From assembly GCA_037042915.1 (NCBI GenBank), contig CM073199.1, forward strand, positions 3,162,001-3,226,000: 64,000 bases of DNA. Reading direction: 5' to 3'. This DNA is from Auricularia sp. M13 (Eukaryota; Basidiomycota; Agaricomycetes; Auriculariales; Auriculariaceae). This document shows, piece after piece, positions 1 through 12,300 of the stretch. The translations under genes and the position numbers were made by a program. How positions within the stretch are numbered: position 1 is the stretch's first letter; each line of letters opens with the position of its first letter. The notes under the pieces are model-generated. The model ran no database searches. It had not been told where the DNA came from and saw only the letters and a program-made list of their open reading frames with translations.

Positions 1-2454
1 TGTATTATATGCCACTAAGGTGCCATCCGTATCGCAACGGGATGGCTTGCTCTGTTGACTATCGTCGTGCTGCTTCCTTGACATCCTGTGCACGATATAT
101 TTCGTGTGGGAAACGAGTCTTGAACGGATCAGACTGACAGTGAACGCTGGACCTCTGCGTGTGTCGATCGATTCGTGGGTTCCCTAGTCTCCTTTGTATC
201 CTCTATTGGAAAATAGTAGTTCCAACCTGGGGAATTATTCGTCGTATCGGAATTCTTTCAAGTCGGCAAGCGTTAGATGAAAGCGCCTTGCCGATCGGCT
301 ATTGATGTCCGCTCAGACATCCAATAATATGCAGTTGCACTTGCAGTGCAGTTGTCATGTGTCTGTCCACCCGGCGATTTCCCTTCCCTGGACAATTTTG
401 GGCGACGTTCATCTTTCCGTGCAGGGCTCCCTGGATGCCTGGACGTCCAAGCACAGGATTCCCCGCATCGTCAGGATTCGGGGATGTTGCCCAGCGTTTG
501 CGGAGGTGTGGCTTTCCGAATACTCGGACTCCTAGAAGAGCCAGGCCTTCAATCAATGGGCGATATTGAGCGCTGATGATACGTGCGAATTCTTCTGTCT
601 GCCTCCGTGGTGTTGTTGAACTCGGTCCCCTGCTCGGAAGAAGGTTCGCATATCCTCGGAACCCTGAATACGACGGCGTAAATCTCCCGATATGCATAAC
701 TTACGACATCATGATATGTGACGTCGAATGCGCGTTACATACCTGCGTGGGTGATATTTCGAGGTACAATTTTCGTTTGAGAGCATGATTACTGAGCAAG
801 GCGGCGGATGTCATCGAATGTGAATAATCTTAATATGATGATGGTCTGCTGACCATGCAGCCTGCTAATTCCTCCTCATTGTCAAGAGCTTCTTGGAGTC
901 CGTAGTCGAGGTAGCACACTGTTTCCGTACAAACTAGAAGTCGAGCCGCGGACATGACATGCAGACTGCGAGATCCACCTGCGCAGCACTTCCGCATGCG
1001 CTCGAAGAATCTCAGGCACAATTGATGGAAAAGTAAGCGAATTAAATTGGATTACTGATAATTCGAACTGAATCAGTTGTCTGGTCAAGAATACGGGCTG
1101 GAACTCTGAACGTATGGCAAGTAGCAGGGTCATTCCAGGCGTCCAAGGACGTCGCAGCGTCGCCTGAGAGTCAAATCGATGATCCGTTCTCAATCGCAGC
1201 GCTCCGCAGTTCGGGATCCACTCCGTTCCGAGTTGGCTGCCTGCGCAGATCATGCGCGATGCTGGTACTACGGGCTGCGGGTGCGATAGCGTTACGTTTC
1301 GACCCCGAGCGTGCTCGGGCGACCAGGTTGCTGACGCTGCGGGCTGCCTTCGCCTGGATGCCGGCTGTGCACGTGCACCGCAGATATCGACGTCGTGGAC
1401 TGAGATCTGAGTGGAGAAGCAACCTCAGCAGTCATATGAGAAGAAGACTGCAATGTACAACGGGGGGGGGGGGGGGGGGGTTGCAATGGCGTGTTGCGTC
1501 GAGACCTGATAGAGACCCTGGAACGTTGTTCTTGATGGATCGCGCTCCCGACCTCGGAGTCGGCGTTCACGGGAGAAGAACACGCAAGGTACGTACATTC
1601 CGACCACTGGGTTCCAGCTGTACGTGTTGACAGCGGCGATCATATGCGGTTATATGCCTTCCATGGTTCCCGACATGGTTCCCGGTCGCGACGTTGACTA
1701 CCATTTACTATAACAGAAGCAGACTGTCAGCTTGCCCAATAAGAAGGATGGGATTAGAGTCAGTATCTCCAAAACCAAGAGGGCCCGCGCCGATGTAGCG
1801 GGGCCTTTGTTTGCTCTGTACCCCATGACACCCCTAGAATGTGCCGAGGGCCAGCTTGCGGCTTGTTGAGAGCGTGACGGCGCACGCAAATAGTCACCAG
1901 TATCAGCATTGTAGCTGCAAGTTCATTAAAGCAGGGTAGACGGCGAGTCGTTTGTTCAAGGGCTCCAATCATTCGAGGACCAAAGTTAGAAAATTAAGCG
2001 AGTCCACCGCTTCCGACGTTGCCTATTCCGGATCTGCAACGTAATGAGTCAGTATCCTGCAGTTATCCAGATGTGAATCAGACCCGTTTCTGGGTCCGTC
2101 ATGCCTGTGCTGCGGCCACTTGGCTGTGCGCAGCGTTGAACCGCGGTCGATGCGTGAGACGTGTATTTGCACAGTATGAGAGCGAGTAATTCTCTTTTTG
2201 CCAGGGCTGGATCCTGCGAGAGCGGCCGGGAAGAGCGTTGACATCGCACAACGGGCATCGGGATAGATAACGGAGCTGAATGCAGCACCGCCGACCGCTC
2301 GGCGCGGACCGATGTTTGTCGATCCTTGTCCGATTTTGCTTCACAGCCGCGCATGGGTGATTGGCGCCAGGTGGGGAGAGAAGAACGGCTGCGCCCTTAC
2401 AAAAGACGCGCCCTGCCTGATTGCATCCACACCTTTCCTCGCTCTCACCTCCAA
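1..2454. other. Non-coding stretch, no supported gene
   Basis: Open frames here are short, lack recognisable motifs and do not join through plausible splice sites. The only striking structure is a run of 19 guanines near 1.47 kb. The last few hundred bases should hold the promoter of the regulator starting at 2455. Confidence 0.6.
1462..1480 (+). repeat. G19 homopolymer
   Basis: An uninterrupted run of 19 guanines lies in otherwise mixed-composition intergenic DNA. Such a run can fold into stacked G-quartets and is prone to length error in replication and sequencing. Confidence 0.95.
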
Positions 2455-3351
2455 ATGGACAGACTCGCGACCCCCTTCTACGACTCCCTCTTCAGCTTCG
2501 ACGCCGGCGCCATGCCACCGCCCGAGGACACGCTGGACACGCGCTTCATGCTCCCCGGCGACGTGCCGCGCGTCGCGTTTGGCCCCAGTGCCTACACAAC
2601 TGGAGCCGGGACAGGCTTCGATCTCCTCGGACATCCCCAGCAGCGCCAGTCCCCCACCCCGTCGGCCGCATCCTCGTCCTCCTCGTCGTACTACCCCCAG
2701 CACTACGACCCCCAGCCCCTGTACCATCAGTATCAGCAGGCGCCCCAACACGACGACCACTCGCGCTCGCCGTTCCAGCATTACGTCCCCCGGCAGAATG
2801 TCACTTGGATGGAGTATAACCCGCCCGTCCCCTCCGTCGAGCCTGAGCCACTCTCGGCGACGCCGCCGAAGGCACAAGCTGCACGCGATGGTCGTACGTT
2901 AGTCAGCACTCTCTTTGATTTAGGGCACAAGACGGGTAAACCGTGCGTTCCATTTCCAATCCAATGATTAAGCTGATTTCTGACGCGTTGATTATGCAGA
3001 TCTGGCGCGTGCACACGATGCAAGAGACTGAAAATGAAGTGCGAAGTACGCAGCGGGCAGACGAAGTGCCAGCGCTGTAAGGGCGGGGACTACGACTGCG
3101 TCCCTGCCATCCGACGCCCGCGCCAACGGAAAACGGAGGTCTCCCCACTTCTCGCGCCGCACCAGATAAAACGCGCACGCTCGCAGACGTCCCCTCGCAC
3201 ACCACCTTCTCAAGTAACTACTCCCGGGGATGCGTCATTATGCACGCCGCTTCCTTCACCCCCGCTTAATTTCGTATTGCCGCTCGTATACCCCGAACCT
3301 GGCACGTGTACACCAGGCGTATCCGACTACATGTATGCTCCGTGTCACTGA
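2455..3351 (+). CDS. Truncated Zn2Cys6 transcription factor paralogue
   Basis: Two exons (2455-2942, 3000-3351) join to give 279 aa. The N-terminal part shares LPGDVPRV and a VTW-type motif with the regulator at 9205-13540. The Zn2Cys6 binuclear cluster spans about residues 167-196 (SGACTRCKRLKMKC, then two further Cys pairs). Fungal binuclear-cluster proteins bind DNA in the nucleus. Full-length relatives in this window continue for 360-740 residues after the cluster through a fungal middle homology region. This copy ends about 80 residues after it with a Pro/Ser/Thr-rich tail and a stop. It is therefore a DNA-binding-only form, either a decaying copy or a possible competitor of its paralogues. 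The start was chosen because it opens the region matching the paralogue; a longer in-frame start at 2326 exists but that part looks non-coding. Confidence 0.72.
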
Positions 3352-5043
3352 GGCCTTTTCCACTGCTTCTGTATCGTTGTAACTGACTAGTATGGGTTCT
3401 TCGGCTTCTAATATGACATCAAACACGCCTTGTAAATGAAAGTCCTTTACTCTCAGCACTGACGAACCGTGTCTCTGAATGCACCATAGGCGCAGACCAG
3501 AATGAACAGTGCAGTGCAGTCTTGGCATTTGACTCAGTTGACGCCTGAGTCGCTGCGTGTGTATCGGCTTAGGTTAAGCGTTCGTCAGAGCTCAGGTAAC
3601 GGCCACCGCAAGTTCGAAAGAGGCTAATCATTCTTAATTTAGCTACCTATGATGGTTCCCTAGCACAGTCACACACCGTCGCCGCAGGAGAAGGCACATC
3701 TCTCTGAGAGAACAGCCTTGAAAGACCCAATCAGTCCGTGCAGGTCGTTTGTTAGTTGTGCTTTCTGTGCTCATAATGAGACGCAGGTAGTATTGGTGAG
3801 CGCACAGGAGAAGAAACTACAAGGAGCGCCATAGGGATGTCGATGGGTATCCGCGATTCTGAGCGAAGCGCTCAAGGACCTGTCAAAGGAAGGAGGGTCC
3901 ATAGGCCAAAAGCGATTCCATGGAAAAATAGTTCCTGTGGGTGACTGCGGAGGTTCATGGGCCAGCCAGGAAGCCTAGAGACATAGCGAGCTGCCGAAAA
4001 GCTACGGTGCCTAAAGCGGGAGTGGGGCAAGTCATAAGACAAGCAGCACTCGACTCGAGAAATACGATAGCGCCAGTAATAGTACCAGACTCACAGCGCA
4101 TTATAAGAGGGTATTTGTCGAAACCAGGACCTTGGCTGGGGGTGAAAGCATGCAATCGAAGCAGACCTGGGAGTGTTCAAGCAGCGAGAGAATCTGAATT
4201 AGATAGCGCATGTGCATGAACGCGGACATGCTCAGCAGCTCGAGATGAATTTTCGGCTTTCCAGCGCTCACGCGAGTCAGCTAGGCTGCTACGGTACTGA
4301 ATAGACCCGGGGCGTTCAAATGCGTAGCAAGTGCCCAGCAGAAAGACATACTTTCACCTTCAAGTTTGCTATGTTCGAAAAGACACTGCTTGTTGGAGCA
4401 TACAGCATGGCCTTGGTAGACCAAAGCTTTGCCAGAACTGAAGAGGAGGAAAAACGGGATGTCGAAGTTGAGTCGGCACGGGCCGACGTTCGATTTTTTC
4501 CCCTGTGACCACGTGTCCAAAAATTTAAACCAGACGACGCTACGACTCCAACTCGTAGCCCGACCTGCACAAGCGTTGCCTATGTGAGCGGACAAATATA
4601 TACTGGCGAGCTGGCATACATAGGATGAACATCAATTTGACATCAATCCTAGGGCTCGATTGGGTGTTGGTAACCGCCCTCGCAGCGTGGTGCAAGTCTG
4701 TAAATCTGGGCATCTAGATCACCCATCAGATTCATAGCGGTAGGCCAAGTATCGCATCTGTCGAGCGGCCATGGCAGCACATGCACCAAGCATCGGGTAT
4801 TACGGCCGTGGGCAAACTTAAAGGTTCGGTCACTGAAATGACTTGGGGTTGTTGCAGGCTCATACTGGTCTTCCTTCAGATGTCTTTCAGTCGCCGATGG
4901 CCTGAATTGCGCGGTAAATCATACATGGTACTTGCAATGTCAACCGCGATGGCTATAGAAGATGCCGGATCCGTCCCACAAGACGCTGAGGAATCAGTTC
5001 GATGGTTCCCCGCGTTTACGCCATCTAGACCGTCTCAACCCAC
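3352..5043. other. Non-coding stretch, no supported gene
   Basis: No frame here shows family motifs or a convincing exon series. It could include 3' sequence lost from the truncated regulator upstream, but no middle-homology-region match could be read. The right end contains the promoter of the SDR gene at 5044. Confidence 0.55.
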
Positions 5044-6060
5044 ATGAACGCTGCTGCATCGGTCGTTTTCGTCACTGGCGCGTCAAGGCAAGCCTCCCAC
5101 TGGGTTCTGCGTCGATATACTGAGCATGTTCGTCTTACAGAGGCGTTGGCCTCGCTGTGGCCCAGGCTCTGCTTGACCAGGGGCACCTCATTGCGACGTT
5201 CTCTCGAAGTGTGACCCCCGAGCTGAAGGCGCTGGAAGAGCGCTATACAAACTCGCTGCTTCTTATCCAAGGCGACCTGTACGCATGTCTTCTTGAAGCC
5301 ATGCGGATGTTCTAACCTCCTCCCAAGAGCCGACAGTGACGCTGCAGAAGACGCAGTCGAGAAGACATGTGCCCACTTCGGAAGACTGGACGCCGTTGTT
5401 CTGAACGGGGCGGTAGAAGTGCTCGGCAGAGTCCAAGGCGGCAAGCTCAGTGACTGGCGCTATACGTTCGAAGTGAACCTCTTCAGCATGGTCGCACAAC
5501 TTCAAGTTGCCATCCCGTATTTGCGTGACAGCGCTGAGAGGGGCACTGGGGGAGAATTATCCTAGTCAGCTCTGTTGGCGGCCATGTGCCGGGCGTCGGC
5601 CTCGCTGCGTACTGTGCCAGTAAAGCAGCAGTCAATAGTCTTGCTCGGTATGTATATGCGACACCCAATTATCATGCTCGCGCACGCGAGCTGACCGAAA
5701 TCTTACGTAGGTCCCTCCAAATGGAAGAACCAACCATTCCGACTGTGGCCATCCATGTGCGTTCTCAACCGATCGCCGAACCTGTTCAATGCGTATTGAT
5801 ATGTCACCTATCAGCCTGGCTTGGTCGACACCTTCATGGTTCGCCAGGTCATCAACGATACCCAAGGTATCTGCTCCAACGAGATCGTCGATATCTTTAA
5901 ACGCGGCGTGAGCGCCCCGCCAGGAGCAGAGGGCCCAGTGATCGCCGTCCCAGCTGAGCGGCCAGGAGGACGCTTAGCGTGGCTTGCGCTTCATTGTCCT
6001 CTTTCGCTCTCAGGTCGATACTTCGACTGGAACGCGCCAGAGATCGAGGCGCTGCTATAA
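5044..6060 (+). CDS. Short-chain dehydrogenase/reductase, one apparent frame break
   Basis: Exons are 5044-5087, 5141-5278, 5328-5647, 5711-5756 and 5815-6060. The product is a classical SDR of about 260 aa, an NAD(P)-dependent soluble oxidoreductase. Visible motifs are the cofactor glycine motif TGASRGVG (residues 11-18), NGA in place of the NAG motif, a VSSVGG strand with the catalytic Ser, the active-site YCASK, and HPGLVDT after it. The layout resembles small fungal benzil-reductase-like SDRs. Intron 1 (5088-5140) uses a GC donor (AG/GCAAGC) with a normal acceptor. Exon 3 is one base short of its expected phase: the frame changes in a run of five Gs near 5548-5552 and then continues with perfect SDR sequence. 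All splice sites and catalytic residues are otherwise intact, so this is either a sequence error in the G run or a very young pseudogene. Confidence 0.8.
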
Positions 6061-9000
6061 CTAATTCGATATCGGCGAACAGGATCCAATGACTATCTGC
6101 ATCCACAGCCACCTCCGGTGTCGGGCTCTCACAAGGTTCCCGGACGGTCTGTTTGTGCGCTTGGACCTTCGGTTCATGGGAATACGCCGAGAGGGCGTTG
6201 TACATGTGGCAGGGGCGATTGTATACGTTTGATCCTGATTGATGTGAGCACCGTTGCGCCCGGTTTGAACTTGCAGCATCAACTTCAGGACATCCGCTCA
6301 ATTTCTACTCACCGCCAATGCACTGAAACGCAGCTCGCTTCACTTTTAATGACAAGCTGCCAGCGGCACTCACACTGGCCGCAGTAGGCGGGGACTGTGG
6401 ACCGTCACGGTGGCACCTAGACATCAAAGTTCTCACTGAGTCTCAGCAGCTCACTACGCAATTGGAAGCAGTTCCTCGATCACTATGTTCGCGATAGCTT
6501 ACTATCAGTTGAGAGCTACTAGGAAACGTGTGGAGTGCGAAAAAGAACTGGCGACATGAGACCGAACACCCGAATGAGAATTAAGACCGGTTCGCGTGCC
6601 CCTGACCTGTTTCCAATTGCGTTGCTCTATACTCTGCTCTACCGTTCCCGGACCATATCAGCTCCTCCCAGATATCGGCTTCGGGAGAAGCCAGCGTAGT
6701 ATGAACCGGCGAAATACCATATTGGGAATTGCAGAACTTGTCATAGTCAAGGCTCTCCTCCAGACCAGGCTTTGAATGCCTGGTGGAAGATATGGTACCA
6801 TATCTATTTATATTGTTAGGGACATACTGCGTCAATTATTCAAGTATAATTACTCTACCATTTTTCTCCCGACTTGCAAGTTGCCACGTCATATGTAGGC
6901 GCGCGCCTTTGCCACAGTTCCTTCAATTGGTCTCAGCTACTCAGTATGCTGTGTATATCCTTCTTGCTTCTCTCAATTCATTCAAACCTTTACCCCTCTT
7001 GCTGGAGCCTTGCGAGAGTCCAAACATGGTTCGGCATGAGGCCGACATGTCCAAATGCCTGCTGACGCATGCCACGTCTGGGGGCCTCGAACACTCCTGC
7101 AGCGTCTTCATCAGGGCATTTCCCACAATGAGAACGCCTTCTTGAAACGCGGAGAGCCATACTTGGACAGATGAAGAACTGTTGGAGCGACTACAAACAC
7201 TGCGAGTCCTTCGCTATTGCATCTGGGATCATGATCTACAGGGTATCCATGTCCCATTGTGCTCCTCCACCGACGCGCGCATCACGGTATGGCGCGCAAG
7301 CCCGGTGTCCGCGATCGAGAGCGCTCGAGACAACAAGGGGTACACAGATTGTGTTCCCATGTGCGCCAGTGTCAATCAGTCAATCAGGCACGCCTGAAGC
7401 TGCAATTTTCGAAGCAAATAAAGGTTACAGGGGCAACGGGACTGAAAGAAAGCTGTAAACCGTGCGGGATGCGTCAGGCGTTGTCCCGAGATGATTTGCC
7501 GGCTCGTCGCATAAATCATTCCTGAAGTGTACGACTCGCGGGCATTGTGGAGCCAACGCGGCGACTCCATGACCGACTTGAAGAGTCCCCGACGGAAGGT
7601 GCTCTGACATCAGTCAGCTCCGATCTCTTGTGCGCCGCATGATTGAAAGTCACCACGCGTCCTCAAAGTATACCCACATGCCCGTGGCCGAGTTACAATT
7701 CTGCTGCTGGGGAGAAGCCATGATAACGCGCTCCACGACCGCGGATTGGCATACGCGTGCTGTTTGGCGGGCAGAAGTCCGAGGGATAGAGACCGTTGCC
7801 CAGCTGCGTTGCTCAAGCACGAAACACCGTCGTCGAGCGGCCGGGGCTGCAGTCGCTGTGTGATAGACATTGGCAGCGGATGGATGCTCTGAGAGCCAGC
7901 TGTGAAGGCGATTTACGCGCGCATGATTCACATGCACACACCCCGAAGTGGCCCAGCGGATTCCGAGAGGCTGAGGCTGACTGAGACCCGAGATGCATGG
8001 CGCGTCTCCGGCTTATGCAATCCCGTCATCTGACGCAGGCGGTCACTCCGACGCATGACTTCAGCACGATTCGTGAACCTGGCCGCCGGAGCCGCAGCAG
8101 TGAACGCCCAACCATGCTGCCAGAGCACGACTGCACCCTGCGCAGTATGGACAAGTTCCTTTCTGTCAAACACGCGGCCAGCTCCCAGCGGGAATATCGC
8201 ACGATATTAGCGGCGGAGGTCTCTATCGCGCAGGACGGCGGACTCCGAGGATCAGTGTTTGCCTGGGAGAATCCTAAATTTTCACACGGAAGAGTGCTTG
8301 CACACACCCACAGACGGCGCTCTACGGACGGATCTTGGCCATGACCTGGACAACTATGCAAGTCAACATGAGAGATTACTCGTTCATAACAGGACGTTCG
8401 GTGGGGGCGCTCAGGCTTTTGTTCAAAAGGTCACCAAACTACAAGCTGCGCAGCGCTTTCATGATCAGAGGCAGAATAACACTTTCACGTTGCCGCTGAG
8501 ACCTACTCTCTGCTCACGACGGCCGAAACTCTGCGAAGCGCGGGAGTCGTTTGCTGCGCGAACGTCGGTTCCAGAGGATCTCCAGTGAAAGCTCCAATCC
8601 GATCGCAATACCACTCGCAGATAGGCTGATATGATGCCTGCCAATCGAGCGACTGTTCTGAAACCTTCCAACGTCTACTCTGTATCCGTGTCTAAAAGTA
8701 ACTGAAAGGGCATCATCATGCATACAAGTACACCATAACACCAGTCTGCAAACAAATATGTATCTCCATACGAAGGAACGCAGCACCACTCCGAGTCGAC
8801 CGATCCACTGTTATGCAAGGAAAGAACCATTGGCGAAGAGGCGTGAAAAGGCAGAGAATATAATCATACGGTAAGCGAAGTAGGAAAGCGGAAAATGCAG
8901 TAAGCGGAATCATGGGTCGAGGACGAGGTGTGCCTTTTAGTGTGAGAGGTATGCTTTTAGTATGAGAAGTGGCGAGGACGTGCGAGATGAAGGGGACGGA

Positions 9001-9204
9001 TGGGGACAGCGACGATTATGAAAGAGGGCTAGCGCTACAAACAGGGCGGACACGACGAAGACGAAAGCGAAAGCGAAAGCCAAAGCCAGAGGTACCCGGC
9101 GCGAGCGCGCAGAAAGAGCAGAGCGGACAGCAGCGGGCGCGGGTGGGTGAGACAGCGAAAAGCAGCGGGACCAGACAAAGCGGCAAGACAGACAGCCAGA
9201 CGGA
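6061..9204. other. Non-coding stretch, no supported gene
   Basis: About 3.1 kb between the SDR stop and the convergent regulator's stop. Frames over 60 codons exist on both strands but none carries a recognisable domain or exon pattern. Nothing repetitive was seen by eye. Confidence 0.5.
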
Positions 9205-9289
9205 CTATTGCATGCTGAACATCGGGCCCTGGTCCTGCATCGCAAAGTCCAGCGTGCCAGCCAGCTGCTGCTGGTGGTCCATCTGCATA

Positions 9290-9321
<32 letters not shown>

Positions 9322-12300
9322 CATCTGCATATTGCCGAACCAACCGGGCATGTGGAACTGCTGCCACCAGTCCTCGCTCACGAGCTCGCTGACCATCGGG
9401 AACTCCTGCTGCTGCCCTTGCAAAAACGGCGCGGGCTCCAGACCCCACTGCGGCTGTGGCTGCGGCTGCTGTTGCGGTTGTTGCTGTGGCACATACGCCC
9501 AGTCCATAGCAGTGGGAATTGAATTCGGCGACGGCGTGAGGTGCGTCTGCGACGGCACGGTAGTCCCCGCGAACGGCTGCACATGCACCGTCCACGGCGG
9601 CGGGCTCTCTCCCTGCGCATCCCGCAAGAACGAGCCGGTCGGCAGAGCCATCGCGTGCTCAATGGGACCAGCAACTGGAGCGGCGGCAGCAACAGCATTC
9701 TGGGGAGGCTTCGCAGCAACAGCCCTCCTCGGGCGCTTCGTCGTCCCGGCCGTCGGGCTTTTCGACGACGCCTTGGTCGAGGTCGCGGTCGAGGTCGCGC
9801 TGGCCGGGACGTACCGCGCGAGGACGTTCTTGAGGAAGCGTGCGTAGTGCTTGGACGCGTGGCCCTCGTCGACCGCGACGTCCGGGTGCGAGAATGTGTC
9901 GATGACGCTCTGCACAAGCCGCACGATCTTCTCGCGCTGGCCAGGCTGCAGGACTTTCTCGAACGACGGCCGCAGCAGCTGCGCGCAGGATGAGCACACT
10001 GTCCCGCATGTATCCAGTAAGAGACATGCCCGAGACGACATACCTTCAGTAAGAATGCCGCAGCGAATGTCACGTAGACATAATGCGAGTGGAACGCATA
10101 CTTGTAATCTACAACGTCGTCAGCCCGCATCCTGCGCACACACAACCAATAGCACGGAGTACTACTGGGCACCCAACAGCACTCTTCTGGATACCCAATA
10201 GCATCCCGTACCACCGCGCGCGAAATCCGAAGAAAAAAAAAGACGACTCACAAGTCCCATGCGCCAAATGCTCGACCATAACACTAATAATCTCGCTTGC
10301 AGCAGCGAAACACTCCCTGAACCACACGTCCTCCGCGCTCGCGATCGCGCCGCGCGCGAACGCCTCCTGGAAGCCGAACGAGAACATCACAAGCCGCGAG
10401 TACGACGTGCAGAACGGCCACAGCCGCGCGCGGTACTCGCACCCGGGGTCTGCGAGGCGGGCCTGAGCGTCAGCGAGCGTAAAAGCAGGAAGGACAAGGC
10501 GCGGCGAGGGGGGAAGGGCCGTCGGCGGAGAAAGCGGCGAGAGCAAAAGAAGGACTGGCACGTACAGTCCTGCATATGATCGTTCAGGAGCGGCTGCCAG
10601 TACGCCTCGATGTCCTTCAGCTTCGCGTCGTACTCGAGCGTCACGGCCTCCAGGTCGACAGTCTGCACCAAGCGAGCGTCAGCGAGCGAACATGTGGAGC
10701 GCGGGCGGCCAGCGACATCCAGAGCAGCAAGCATGCGTCCAGAGGCAGCAGCGAGCGTGCATCCAGACGCAGCAGCGAGCATGCATCCCGGGCGCGTAGA
10801 GTAGAGAAAAGACCAACACACCTTATCGAGCACGCCATCGCTGAACACGCGCTGCTGGAAGGCGGTCATGACGATCATGACCTCCGCGAACGCGCAGCTG
10901 TTCGCGTCGTACGGGTCGTTCCAGCTGCCGTTCTCTGCGATGTGCGGGCGCGTTAGCAGGGTTCGCAGACGTAGCGGGGAAAGCGAAGCAGCGAGCGCGC
11001 ATCGCATATGGCCTAGTCTTCGCCGCACAATGCGCGTCGAAGCGTGAACGCGAAGCTTTGGCAACAGCGACTAGAAGGAGCAGCGAAACGGCGATCACCA
11101 CCGCAGGCGCGCACTGACAGACGATTTCGCGACACCGGGCCAGCTCATGCCCCGGCGCACGAATCGACGATGGCGTCGCGCGCGCGAGTCCGCGCTGCCG
11201 AGCCACTGACACCTTCCCGGCGCCGTGACACTCGGGACCCCACGCATGACTGCCAGGGGCAGGACAAGCCCCAGGTCCAGCATCGCCGCCGGGAGGTAAC
11301 GCGAGCACCGCGAAGACGACTCGCGACCTAGCGTGAACGATGCAGCGCGAACTCGAATATCTCGCGACGATACCTCCCGCACTCTCCATCCCCGTCCAAA
11401 ATAAAACAAAATAAAATCACGTGGACTCACCCCCCGCACTCCGCCACCAGCCCCGCACGCCCGGAAAGTCGTTCAAGATTGTCGGCGGCCGCCCGAACTG
11501 CGTGCTGAAGGAGCGGTCCAGGTTGAAGCACACGAGCCACACGCGCGCGCGGTTCAGCGTCTCGCGCTCTGCGCGCTCCGTGCGCCTGGGCTGCGAATGC
11601 GGCTGCGCGATGCGGTGCAGGTTCAGGTCCGTTGCCATCCTGTGTGGGGACGGGGGAGAGGGAGTCAGCATGCGTACGATGGAGAACAAACGGGCGGGAG
11701 CGAGGAGAGTGACGCGAGCGGGTGCGCGAGGGGGTGAAGCGGGATCGGGCGAAGGAAAGGGGATGTGGATGCGAGCGCACGCATACTGCAAGCCGTCGAA
11801 TAGCAAGACATGTACACCAGACTCACCGAATCGCCAAGCCCGAATACAGCCACCCGCGGTCCTCCTCCCACCGCTTCGTCGGGCGGCCGTACAGCGCGAG
11901 CAATATATACGCCTGGCACGCCTCGACGCTTTTGCCCGAGCTGACGAGGGAGAGCGCCGCCGCGCGCCGCGCGCGGTCCATCGCGGGCAGGTACACGTCC
12001 GGCCGCGTCGTCAGGTGCCGCGAGGCCACGGCTGTCACTGTGAGCGAGGGGGCGTCAGCTTTTGCGAGTAAAGAGGAGCTGGGACCGGGGAGGAGCGAGG
12101 GCATGGCGGGAAGGCAGTTATTCTGCAGCTGGCCGCAGGAAGCTAGGACAAGCTTCCTGAAGCAAGCCAAGACCAACACCAAGCAGCCAGTCTTTTTTGA
12201 CCCGTTTTCCACGCTGGAAAATCGGTTGAAAATGCTCTGGACGGATATTCAACCTATTTCCAAGGTGTTTTCCGCTTTTTAGCATTTTCAACTCATTTTC

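Noticed and set aside
3941-4219. 92-codon plus-strand frame
   Set aside because: No motif, no upstream promoter feature and no homologous exon pattern.
8969-9847. 292-codon plus-strand frame with a long Cys run
   Set aside because: The Cys run is the complement of the CAG-type Gln codons in the last exon of the minus-strand regulator.
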